A stretch of 6,333 bases of DNA from Bacillota bacterium (GTDB lineage Bacteria; Bacillota; Clostridia; DSM-8532). A program made the position numbers and the translations under genes. The stretch is taken from the NCBI GenBank assembly GCA_023426765.1, contig JAEZBW010000039.1, positions 1-6,333 on the forward strand, read 5' to 3'. Positions 1-6,051 of the stretch are shown one piece after another; within the stretch, counting starts at the first letter, position 1, and each line of letters opens with the position of its first letter. The notes beneath the pieces were generated by a model, which worked only from the letters and a program-made list of their open reading frames with translations, did no database searches and was not told the DNA's origin.

Positions 1-12
1 ACCTTTGGCAAA

Positions 13-318
13 GTGAGGTTGTTCGTGTTTCCCATTACCGTCTCCGATTTATTAAAGATTCTTGATAGCATCCCTATTTGGAAGGACTTGAAAGCCCTGC
101 CGGGCAGGCTTAAATCCCTGGAAGAAAGGGTGTCCGACCTGGAACACAAGCCCGTTGCCAGCGCACCAAAAGGCGAACGATGTCCGTTTTGCGGAGAGGC
201 CGCCTATTTCGTGGAAAAATCCGAACCGGATCCCATCTTTGGCGAAGCTGGCGGAATGCGCCGCACGTACCGTTGCCGTAGTTGCGGGAAAAGCGAAGAA
301 AAGCTCGTAGATCCCTAA
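13..318 (+). CDS. Small coiled-coil / zinc-ribbon protein of unknown function
   Basis: I do not recognise the family. The 101-residue product has a hydrophobic N-terminus, a charged stretch around residues 24-45 (LKSLEERVSDLE) that looks like a short coiled coil, and two CxxC knuckles, Cys57/Cys60 (CPFC) and Cys88/Cys91 (CRSC), about 28 residues apart. This is the pattern of a zinc ribbon, suggesting a small soluble metal-binding protein that may dimerise and bind nucleic acid or a partner. The GTG at 13 is only the first start in the window: there is no Shine-Dalgarno sequence before it and the frame stays open to the left edge, so the true start may lie outside. The GC content (55 of the first 120 bases) is well below that of the phage operon. 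It converges on the helix-turn-helix gene with a 4-base gap. It could be accessory cargo or host flank. Confidence 0.6.
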   Translation: MRLFVFPITVSDLLKILDSIPIWKDLKALPGRLKSLEERVSDLEHKPVASAPKGERCPFCGEAAYFVEKSEPDPIFGEAGGMRRTYRCRSCGKSEEKLVDP

Positions 319-322
319 CCAT

Positions 323-502
323 CTACGCTTCCCTTTCCCGTCGAAATCTTTCGACCTCGGATTCGCGAACGCGATAAGCCGTACTTATCCGATATGCTTT
401 GAGTTGTTTCATGCGAATCAATTTATAATAGGTGTCTCTGCCGATTCCCAGAATCCGCATGACCTCCTCGCGCCGCAACCCCCGGTCTTCCTTCTCCCCC
501 AT
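323..502 (-). CDS. Excisionase/AlpA-type helix-turn-helix DNA-binding protein
   Basis: The 59-residue product is almost entirely one MerR-like helix-turn-helix of the excisionase (HTH_17) type: LRREEVMRILGIGRDTYYKLI at residues 9-29 (shown in part here: REEVMRILGIGRDTYYKLI) is the helix-turn-helix, and LKAYRISTAYRVRESEVERF covers the wing and last helix. Such proteins act as recombination directionality factors or as transcription regulators in mobile elements. I chose the ATG at 502 because GGAGG lies 8 bases upstream of it. An ATG at 508, sharing its A with the terminase TGA stop, would add two residues (ME) but is too close to that ribosome site. It is the last gene of the operon, in the slot where lambda has gpW. 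By hand count its GC is 93 of 180 (about 52%), far below the terminase, suggesting a different origin. Specific target and role are unknown. Confidence 0.75.
   Translation of the reverse strand: MGEKEDRGLRREEVMRILGIGRDTYYKLIRMKQLKAYRISTAYRVRESEVERFRREREA
340..355. repeat. Perfect 7-bp inverted repeat
   Basis: GTCGAAA, two bases, TTTCGAC. It lies inside the 3' end of the helix-turn-helix gene, just beyond the stop of the convergent zinc-ribbon gene. No T-run follows on either strand, so it is not a convincing intrinsic terminator. It could be a dimer binding site or chance. Confidence 0.4.
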
Positions 503-507
503 CTCCA

Positions 508-2427
508 TCACCTCCCGCTGTTCCAAGTGCCCCGGCCACTCAAGCCGGCGCGTATGTCCATGGCCGACGGGGCCGTGAGCCGCCGCCGGGGTTCCTCGAT
601 CCTTTCCCGCTCGGCCAGGCGCTGGGGGCCGGGCAGCAGCTCCAGGCAGGGTTTCCAGATCACGCTGCAAAGCGCCTCATGGTAGACGAGGCAGTCCCAA
701 TGGTGGTTCGCTCGGGAGCCTTTTTGCTGCCAGGTCTCGCGGCCCTTGGCGTCGCGCACCTTTTTTTCGGCGGTCAACTGGCGCAGGAAGTCCGCGCCGG
801 TCTCTGCGTGGAAGTGCAGCAGCCGGCCGGTCTCCGGGTCGTTGAGGCGTTCGTCCACGATGTCCTTGAAGTAGCCGACATCGATGGTGCGCAGCTCAAT
901 GGCGTGGACCAGCTTGCGCTTGCTGCTGGGCAACACGTCCACCAGGGACTTGGTGATGCGCTTTTCGATGGGGTGCGGGCTGCCCTTGAGGCCGAACATG
1001 CGGCCGCGTCGGGCGGGATCCTGCAGCCAGAGGTAGGCTTCTTCGGTGCGCGTGTAGGACCGCTCCTCGCTGTCCGACTTCATGCCGCCGCCGGTGTCGA
1101 GGCCGCCGCGCCAGATGCCCATGCGGCCGCCGCCGGCCATGGGCCAGACGGTCTTGAAGATCGTGTCCAGATCGGACCAGGGGCCGACCTCGCCGTAGTC
1201 GATGATCCAGGAACGGCGGAACGGCCGCACGGCGTGGGCAGCCACCGAATAGACGAAATAGCCCTTCTGCATGTCCACGGCCAGGGTGAGGGCGATGGTT
1301 CCGGCCGGCACGGTGCGAGGCGGCAGATCCGCGTCAACCAGCTCGACGAGGTGTTCCTCGTCGGCGTCCCGAATGACGTTTTCCCAGGGCAGGCTGCAGA
1401 TCTGCGTCATGAAGTGCTGGCGCTTAACCACGTTGGTGCGTCCGGCCAGTTCGGAAGCGGCGCATTCGGAAAGGGAGACGAACCGGCTGTTCCAAGCCGG
1501 CAGATGAAAGGCCACCGAAACCGGATCGGCGACCTCGCGCCGGGGCCGCCATTCGCCGCCGGCCACGGCCTGGTTGCGAAGCCGGTCGTCCCATTCCGAG
1601 CCGCAGTCTTCACAGACGTACCGGGCCGCCCGGGTGCGCACCAGCTCGCGCGGGTCATCGATGCCCCGGTGGTTGATCTGCTCATATTTCATGAGTTGGT
1701 AGGAACCGCACAGGGGATGCGGGCAACGCGCGAAATAGTCGAAGACCACGTCGGACTCATGCTCCAAGGCGTACCAGATCACGCCATTCGGCGTGGTCAC
1801 CGTACACATTTTGATGATGAGGCAGGTGTTGGCGTAGGACCGAGCCCGCGCCTCGATGAGCGAGATGGGCGAAGCCTCCTTGCCGGCGAAGTCGCCGTAC
1901 TTGTCGGTCTCGTCCATGATGATGAAGCGGATCGAGTCCGAGGCGATGGACGAAACGCTTTTGGCGCAGCCCAGCGTCAGCTCGAAGCCGTTGGACAGCC
2001 GAACGCCGCCCAGGCTAAGATCCCGGGCGCGGCCGGTCAGCAGGGTGCGCAGGCGGGGCGTCTTGGTGAAAAGCGGATTGAGGCGCTTTTCGTAGGATTT
2101 TTTGGACGCCTCTTCGTCGGGCATGACCCACAGGGCCGGTGCGGGATGGCAGTCCGCGACCCAGCCGAGGAAATTCAGGCCCACCTGCGTTTTCGCGGTC
2201 TGGGGCGACCAACAGAAATTGGCCCGGCGCACGGATGGCCAGGCCAACACCTGCATGGGGAAACGGGTGTAGGGCGTGTAGTCCGTGCTCCACGGCCGCC
2301 CGGCGCGTTCGCCGGCAAAGAGGGAGCGGAACTGTTCGGCCCAGGCGTTGGGGTCGACGGCGGAGGGCGGTTCGCAGATACGCCGCTCGGCCGCGCGCAG
2401 GGAAACCTTAATCGGCGGGTACGTCAT
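508..2427 (-). CDS. Phage terminase large subunit, lambda gpA (GpA) family
   Basis: This is the ATP-driven DNA-packaging motor and nuclease that would cut concatemeric phage DNA and pump it into a prohead. At 639 residues it is close to lambda gpA in length and has no frame break. Visible landmarks are: a deviant Walker A-like segment SPQTAKTQ (74-81); Walker B FIIMDETD with Asp172/Glu173; a coupling-type TTP (211-213); a zinc-finger insertion with Cys235/Cys240 (CPHPLC) and Cys272/Cys275 (CEDC), typical of the GpA family; and nuclease-domain acidic residues at Asp384 (LAVDMQKG), Asp444 (GLDTGGG) and Asp578 (NHHWDC). The start at 2427 overlaps the small-subunit stop by 20 bases and has GGAG 4 bases upstream, so translation is probably coupled. 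No portal gene follows; the next gene is a helix-turn-helix protein overlapping the stop region. Assignment of the family is secure; function in packaging is inferred. Confidence 0.93.
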   Translation of the reverse strand: MTYPPIKVSLRAAERRICEPPSAVDPNAWAEQFRSLFAGERAGRPWSTDYTPYTRFPMQVLAWPSVRRANFCWSPQTAKTQVGLNFLGWVADCHPAPALWVMPDEEASKKSYEKRLNPLFTKTPRLRTLLTGRARDLSLGGVRLSNGFELTLGCAKSVSSIASDSIRFIIMDETDKYGDFAGKEASPISLIEARARSYANTCLIIKMCTVTTPNGVIWYALEHESDVVFDYFARCPHPLCGSYQLMKYEQINHRGIDDPRELVRTRAARYVCEDCGSEWDDRLRNQAVAGGEWRPRREVADPVSVAFHLPAWNSRFVSLSECAASELAGRTNVVKRQHFMTQICSLPWENVIRDADEEHLVELVDADLPPRTVPAGTIALTLAVDMQKGYFVYSVAAHAVRPFRRSWIIDYGEVGPWSDLDTIFKTVWPMAGGGRMGIWRGGLDTGGGMKSDSEERSYTRTEEAYLWLQDPARRGRMFGLKGSPHPIEKRITKSLVDVLPSSKRKLVHAIELRTIDVGYFKDIVDERLNDPETGRLLHFHAETGADFLRQLTAEKKVRDAKGRETWQQKGSRANHHWDCLVYHEALCSVIWKPCLELLPGPQRLAERERIEEPRRRLTAPSAMDIRAGLSGRGTWNSGR

Positions 2428-3028
2428 CGGGCTCCACCGTCTCCAGGTCCGGTTCCTGGAACGTCTGGCCCCGGAAGCGGGCCAGGAATTCCAAAATGTC
2501 CTCTTCCGTCATCTTCACCTCGAAGTCCCGGCCCTTGGCGAACTGGGCCAGGAACTCGCGGAACTCACGTTGTAAGTAGGCCATGGCGGCGCCGATGCGG
2601 GCCTGGTCGCCGCCCACGATGTCCACCAGGTCGGCGGCCGCGGCCGACGCCAGGGAGTCGAGGCCTTCGCGGATCTTCTGCCACCGCCCGGCCAGGGCCA
2701 TGGTATGGTCGGCAACGTGCACGAACTTGCGGCGATCCTTTTGGAGTAGGAACTCCGAACGCTGGGCCTGGACGAGCTCGCGCTTGGTCTTGGCCGCGAT
2801 GAGATCCTTGTTGAGATCCCCGGAATCGCCGGCCGGCAAAACCTTGGGCGTCAAGTGGGCTTCGGCGTATTTCCGCACGGCGGCCAGCGGGAAACGGCCG
2901 TCCTTGTCAGGCTTCAGGAATCCGGCTTCGACGTGGTTGTAGATGGTCCGGCGCGAGACCTGGTACAGGCCCGTGTCCAGGAGGTAGGCCGCCACTTCGG
3001 CCCGAGAGGCGAACGAGGTCCTGCTCAC
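2408..3028 (-). CDS. Terminase small subunit, Nu1-like
   Basis: The probable DNA-recognition partner of the adjacent large terminase. The 206-residue product starts with a winged helix-turn-helix (about residues 8-58: SRAEVAAYLLDTG, then VSRRTIYNHVEAGFL, then the wing KPDKDGRFPLAAVRKYAEAH). This is followed by a basic helical region (KTKRELVQAQRSEFLLQKDR, 81-100) and an alpha-helical body that ends in an acidic tail (EPDLETVEPDDVPAD). That order matches lambda gpNu1: DNA-binding wing, self-assembly helices, and a C-terminus that contacts the large subunit. The start is the GTG at 3028, which overlaps the TGA of the 64-residue gene (GTGA). An open frame continues upstream to 3838 but is only the shadow of the primase and the small gene, being proline- and arginine-rich. 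No strong ribosome site precedes the GTG, so expression is probably by coupling. The cos or pac target is not visible. Confidence 0.85.
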   Translation of the reverse strand: MSRTSFASRAEVAAYLLDTGLYQVSRRTIYNHVEAGFLKPDKDGRFPLAAVRKYAEAHLTPKVLPAGDSGDLNKDLIAAKTKRELVQAQRSEFLLQKDRRKFVHVADHTMALAGRWQKIREGLDSLASAAAADLVDIVGGDQARIGAAMAYLQREFREFLAQFAKGRDFEVKMTEEDILEFLARFRGQTFQEPDLETVEPDDVPAD

Positions 3029-3219
3029 GCCGGCCGCCCCGTCAGGCGGGTCAGGGCCGCTTGCCCGCGTTCCAGCACGGCGGGCGCGAACTCGCCATGG
3101 TCGAGCAAATCCCGAAGCAGCGTCTCCAGGGCGTCGGTACGTTTGACGTGGGCGAGGTTTTGCTTTTCGGCGGACCGCAAGGCCTTGGCTAGGCCGGCGC
3201 AGCGGGTGCATGTGCCCAA
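3025..3219 (-). CDS. Small CxxC protein of unknown function, TTG start
   Basis: A 64-residue protein between the primase and the small terminase. I do not recognise the family. It begins MGTCTRCAGLAKAL, with Cys4 and Cys7 forming a single CxxC, followed by amphipathic helical sequence (TDALETLLRDLLDHGEF, then PAVLERGQAALTRLTG). One CxxC is half of a zinc knuckle, so dimerisation or a partner would be needed to complete a site. The start is TTG, chosen because a perfect AGGAGG (3230-3225) ends 5 bases upstream and there is no better start. That ribosome site begins inside the primase stop (TAGGAGG), and the gene's own TGA overlaps the GTG of the small terminase, so it links primase and terminase translation. 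The strong signal and tight fit support a real gene. The position hints at a packaging or replication accessory role, but that is inference only. Confidence 0.7.
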   Translation of the reverse strand: MGTCTRCAGLAKALRSAEKQNLAHVKRTDALETLLRDLLDHGEFAPAVLERGQAALTRLTGRPA

Positions 3220-3224
3220 GGTGG

Positions 3225-3230
3225 CCTCCT
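3225..3230 (-). promoter_or_regulatory. Perfect Shine-Dalgarno embedded in the primase stop codon
   Basis: On the minus strand TAGGAGG carries the primase TAG (3231-3229) fused to a consensus AGGAGG, 5 bases before the TTG at 3219. It decides the rare TTG start of the 64-residue gene and suggests that ribosomes finishing the primase reinitiate there. Confidence 0.75.
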
Positions 3231-4797
3231 AATTTCCGGGTTTCCAGCCGTCCGGCCGGACGGGCAGCTCGACGTACTGGATGTAGGCCAGGCCGGCGTC
3301 GCCGAAGAACAGGCGGCTGGCCCGGCGGAAGCGGTCTTCGTTGCGGCGGTCCCAACCCGGCGGATAGCGCAGGGCCATGCCGCCTTCGGGCGTGGCCACG
3401 GCGTGGAGCTCCGGCGAGCTGCGCAGCAGCAGGGACAGTTCGAGGGTCTGGTCGCGCAAGGGGCCTTCGCCGAGCTCGCGGCGCATGCGCTCCTCGGCTT
3501 CGGCGATGGAGCGGGGGCGAGGAGCCGGGGCTGCGGCCAGGGGCTGGGGCGCTGCGGCCTGGGGCGTTTCGTTTAGGGAATCGGCCGATTCGTTTACCGG
3601 CTCGACGGATTCGGCCGCCTTTTGGCCCGATTTGGGTGACAAGATGGCCGATTCGGTTGACGGAGCGGGTTTGGCCCGGGCGGCGGCCGGCGCGGCGGCC
3701 AGCACCCGGCGCAGGGCCGACGGCAGGCAGGCCAGCACCCAGGCTCGCACGTCGCCGCCAGCGGCCACATACTCCCCGAGGTCTTTCCCTTGAGGAGCGG
3801 GATAGCGTTCGTGGTTGCGAGGAAAGTGCTCGACCCACCAGCTCCAGGTGTTTTTTCCGCCAGCGGGATCATAGTCCAGGGCATTGATGATCAAGGCCGC
3901 CTCGCGGAGCAGGGGGTACGCCTCTTTGTCCGGACGGTTGGAGGCTGCCCCAAGGGGGATAGCCCCAACTTGGTCGCCGGCCGCCTGGACCGTCAGCAAT
4001 GCATCAAATTCCGTCTCGATAAGGACAAAGACTCTTCTTTCCGGCCGTAAAACCCAGGTTCGCTGGCAGCCCCCCGGGACCTGCAGGTACTTTGCCTCTT
4101 CCTTGTTTGCTTGCAGGACCTCGTTCGGTTGCCGAATCTTGAGCCGCCAGACCGTGTCCCCGACGATGGTAGGGATAACCCAGCCCCTGGCCAGCCGCAG
4201 ATGTCGCCATTGGCCGTTCGGCTTCTTCTCGGCCGGCATCCCCCAGGCTTGCCGAGGGCGGAAATAATCCTTGGGGTTCCAGCCGAGGTGGAATTCTCGG
4301 ATGGTGGCCTCGGTCAGGCCACGGCCGAGGAGGTAGTCCAGGGCAGCAGCGTTGGCCGGCAGGAAAAGCTGCTCGTGGGCATAGTCCGCGAACTTCCTGG
4401 CCCGGGCCGCCCAGGTGTCCGGGCAGGGCGGCGGATCGCCGGGGGTGAACTTCGGGCCGGCCGCCGCCTTGGGCGGCTGGGGCGCGGCATAGCCTCGGGC
4501 GCCATGGCCGCGCTTTTCCACGCCGCCCAGGAAGCGCTTGCTGAACTCGACGAAGCCGTCGCTGTCGTTCAGGTTATGCAGCCGCGAAAACAGCTTGCAC
4601 AGGTCGCCGCGCTCGTCGCAGCCGTAGCAGCGGTACCAGTCCTCGCGGTAGCAGTAGTAAAACGAGGGCGAGGTGTCGGCATGGAAGGGGCACAGGGCCT
4701 GCAAACGGCCCTGTGCGGCGTCCTTTGCGCCGGGGAGGAGGGCCAGGGCGATTTCCCGGCGCTCATTCGAAGACAGCTTCTTTTCGGCAATGCCCAT
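3229..4797 (-). CDS. Phage DNA primase, CHC2 zinc finger plus TOPRIM, no helicase
   Basis: Likely makes RNA primers for replication of the element. In the 522-residue product a CHC2-type zinc finger has Cys36, His39 (CPFH), Cys57 and Cys60 (CYGC). The TOPRIM catalytic region shows the acidic motif LIETEFDALL with Glu261 and Asp265, then NALDYDPAGG with Asp308 and Asp310, then GKDLGEYVAAG (337-347). Residues about 366-430 are an alanine/proline-rich linker holding a five-fold heptad repeat with an ES core (ESA, KSG, ESV, ESA, ET), encoded by 21-bp DNA repeats. A C-terminal domain of about 90 residues (430-522) is unrecognised. There is no Walker A or other helicase motif, so a host or separate helicase is needed. 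The ATG at 4797 has GGAGG 5 bases upstream. The antirepressor ends 21 bases before it. Family assignment is strong; the role in origin recognition is open. Confidence 0.88.
   Translation of the reverse strand: MGIAEKKLSSNERREIALALLPGAKDAAQGRLQALCPFHADTSPSFYYCYREDWYRCYGCDERGDLCKLFSRLHNLNDSDGFVEFSKRFLGGVEKRGHGARGYAAPQPPKAAAGPKFTPGDPPPCPDTWAARARKFADYAHEQLFLPANAAALDYLLGRGLTEATIREFHLGWNPKDYFRPRQAWGMPAEKKPNGQWRHLRLARGWVIPTIVGDTVWRLKIRQPNEVLQANKEEAKYLQVPGGCQRTWVLRPERRVFVLIETEFDALLTVQAAGDQVGAIPLGAASNRPDKEAYPLLREAALIINALDYDPAGGKNTWSWWVEHFPRNHERYPAPQGKDLGEYVAAGGDVRAWVLACLPSALRRVLAAAPAAARAKPAPSTESAILSPKSGQKAAESVEPVNESADSLNETPQAAAPQPLAAAPAPRPRSIAEAEERMRRELGEGPLRDQTLELSLLLRSSPELHAVATPEGGMALRYPPGWDRRNEDRFRRASRLFFGDAGLAYIQYVELPVRPDGWKPGN
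3566..3670. repeat. Five degenerate 21-bp repeats in exact register, iteron-like, within the primase gene
   Basis: Reading the plus strand, GATTCG or a one-mismatch variant begins each 21-base unit: GTTTCG at 3566, GATTCG at 3587, GATTCG at 3608, GATTTG at 3629, GATTCG at 3650. Units also share weaker GTTTACC/GTTGAC/GGTGAC and terminal GGCC matches. For example GGCCGATTCGTTTACCGG (3583-3600) matches GGCCGATTCGGTTGACGG (3646-3663) at 15 of 18 bases. A 14-bp perfect palindrome, GAATCGGCCGATTC, sits at 3578-3591. The island is about 58% GC (61 of 105) while 3541-3565 and 3671-3720 are each about 88%. In protein it is a heptad linker repeat. Either DNA iterons or a protein repeat could explain it. 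Confidence 0.7.
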
Positions 4798-4818
4798 GGA
4801 CTCCTCCCCCGACTGCCC

Positions 4819-5781
4819 TTACGCCCGATCCCGGACGGCCAGCCGATAGACGCGTTCGGCGCTGCGCATCTGGCGCAGGGCGGCGTTGAAGGCGTCGTCA
4901 GCGGTTTCGATCATGGACAGGCCGGAGCCCTCGAAGTTGCGGAGCAGCTCGGCCACGTCATGGTCGTGTTCGGCCCTGGGGAAATGGCGGCGCAACAGAG
5001 CGCGGTGATCGCGGTACAGCTCGTCGCACCGGACCAGGGCGTCGCGGAAGACGTCGTAGAAGTCGGAGGAAAGCCGGCTGGCCTGACGGAAGAAGGCGGC
5101 GTCGGCCGCCGGCAGGGCGGCAGGAGCGGCGCGGAAGGAGGTGCTCGGCGCGCCGGCCGGACGCAGGGCCAGGGAAAGCCAATAGTAGACGTTGGCCTTC
5201 ATGCGGGAGAACCGGCGGCCCACGGCCTTGCTGAACATGATGGAGGAGGGGATGGAGGCGAAGCCCTGACTGCGGCACCAGGTCACGAAGGCGTTGTAGA
5301 GCAAGTAGGCCTGGATGCGCTCCCCGGGCGCGACCATGGTGCACTCGGCCAGAAACGCTTCCGTCATGGCCGACGAGTCGCAAGCCGGGAGGTAGGCGGG
5401 GCCGGGGATCGCTCCAGGGGCGGGCGCGGCCGCCGCCTTGGCCCGGCGCTCGCATTCGATGAAGTAGCGGCGGGCCTGCCGGCCCTTGTCGTTCTTCTCG
5501 ACCATGGCCAGCTCTTTGGCCATGTCGATGGAGAGGTGGTAGTCGATGCTCGGACGCCCTCGACCATTTTTCACCCGTTTTGGCGAAAAATGGTCCGAGC
5601 TTTTGCTCAAAATTGAGCGAAAGTCTTTCCCCTCCTCAAAGCCGTACTCATCGATCCGGCCCTTGATCCAATTTGAGAAGTCGCGGTGGACCTCTAAGAA
5701 TTTGTGAAGGTCTCGCGCGTTGATGGTCTGGACGGCTTCCCCGGCCAATTGACCGGAGCGGATGGGGATGAGATTGTTCAT
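4819..5781 (-). CDS. AntA-type phage antirepressor with a C-terminal winged-helix-like region
   Basis: Probably inactivates the element's repressor during induction. The N-terminal AntA/AntB domain of the 320-residue product is clear (about residues 18-113): INARDLHKFLEV, FSNWIKGRIDEYGFEEGKDF, IDYHLSIDMAKELAMVE and the signature KGRQARRYFIECERR. After a short Ala/Pro linker (116-131), residues about 138-206 (TEAFLAEC, LLYNAFVTWCRSQGF, MFSKAVGRRF, NVYYWLSLAL) resemble the winged helix at the C-terminus of P4/D5-type phage primases. The remaining 110 residues are helical and unrecognised. I chose the ATG at 5781 because GAGG lies 6 bases upstream; a GTG at 5814 would add 11 residues without a ribosome site. 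It is the first gene of the operon, 21 bases before the primase. An inverted-repeat cluster lies in the part of the AntA coding sequence that encodes the segment before IDYHLS. The AntA call is firm; the second domain is by motif resemblance. Confidence 0.88.
   Translation of the reverse strand: MNNLIPIRSGQLAGEAVQTINARDLHKFLEVHRDFSNWIKGRIDEYGFEEGKDFRSILSKSSDHFSPKRVKNGRGRPSIDYHLSIDMAKELAMVEKNDKGRQARRYFIECERRAKAAAAPAPGAIPGPAYLPACDSSAMTEAFLAECTMVAPGERIQAYLLYNAFVTWCRSQGFASIPSSIMFSKAVGRRFSRMKANVYYWLSLALRPAGAPSTSFRAAPAALPAADAAFFRQASRLSSDFYDVFRDALVRCDELYRDHRALLRRHFPRAEHDHDVAELLRNFEGSGLSMIETADDAFNAALRQMRSAERVYRLAVRDRA
5562..5595. repeat. Perfect 11-bp inverted repeat inside the antirepressor gene
   Basis: GACCATTTTTC (5562-5572) pairs with GAAAAATGGTC (5585-5595) around a 12-base loop. 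Allowing one bulged base the stem extends by three to four more pairs (CTCG with CGAG). It is immediately followed by further inverted repeats: GAGC/GCTC at 5597-5608, GCTCAA/TTGAGC at 5605-5618 and GAAAG/CTTTC at 5619-5629. It lies in codons for SDHFSPKRVKNGR, a part of AntA domains that tends to vary. Confidence 0.65.
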
Positions 5782-6051
5782 GATTCGCCTCGCTGACAGT
5801 TGGGTTTTGGGCACGAAAAAAGGCGACGGCTTGACGCTCCCCCGCTGTCACGCGGCCGGGTCCTCACGGAACACCGGACGTCAAACCGCCGCCGATACGT
5901 GCCCACCCCAAAAGGGAGGCTCGCGGGCGACAATGCAATAAATCCAGCACTTTCGTTGCCCCATGGGGAGGGGCGACGGTGGCGGCAGGACGCCACGTGA
6001 CAGTAGGGACGCCAACCATGCCCGAGCCGAGCCGGCGGCGTCAAGCGGACC
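5782..6051. other. Intergenic region between the divergent antirepressor and hicA
   Basis: I see no gene here. On the minus strand there is no good -10/-35 pair for the antirepressor: TTGACG occurs (rc of 5878-5883) but has no matching -10. Minor features are a palindrome CCCCATGGGG at 5959-5968, an 8-bp direct repeat GGACGCCA at 5988-5995 and 6007-6014, and two copies of GGCGACGG (5822-5829, 5972-5979). The stretch around 5941-5995 has the G-rich look of dispersed REP-like sequence, but this cannot be shown from one copy. Confidence 0.5.

Noticed and set aside
340..355. Inverted repeat as a transcription terminator between the convergent genes
   Set aside because: There is no T-run on either side and the loop would be very small; kept only as a repeat.
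679..2802. A 707-codon open frame on the plus strand
   Set aside because: It is antisense to the large terminase, whose motifs are intact. Its product is Gly/Ala/Arg/Pro-rich without recognisable motifs, as expected for a mirror frame in high-GC DNA.
3029..3838. Upstream extension of the small-terminase frame to 3838
   Set aside because: The extension overlaps the small CxxC gene and the primase in another frame and is Arg/Pro-rich. The Nu1-like domain begins just after the GTG at 3028, which overlaps the preceding stop.
4111..5616. A 501-codon open frame on the plus strand
   Set aside because: It is antisense to the primase and antirepressor, is Gly/Ala/Val-rich and shows no family motif.
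5782..5814. GTG start at 5814 for the antirepressor
   Set aside because: No ribosome site precedes it, and the ATG at 5781 has GAGG at good spacing and starts just before the AntA domain.
5815..5840. Minus-strand T-run after a GC-rich segment as an intrinsic terminator before the antirepressor
   Set aside because: GCCGTCGCC followed by six Ts has no matching upstream arm, so no stem can form.
5860..5900. Sigma70 promoter for the antirepressor starting from TTGACG on the minus strand
   Set aside because: At the expected spacing the sequence is GC-rich (ACCCGG), not a -10 element. A nearby GG...GC pair has the wrong spacing for sigma54.
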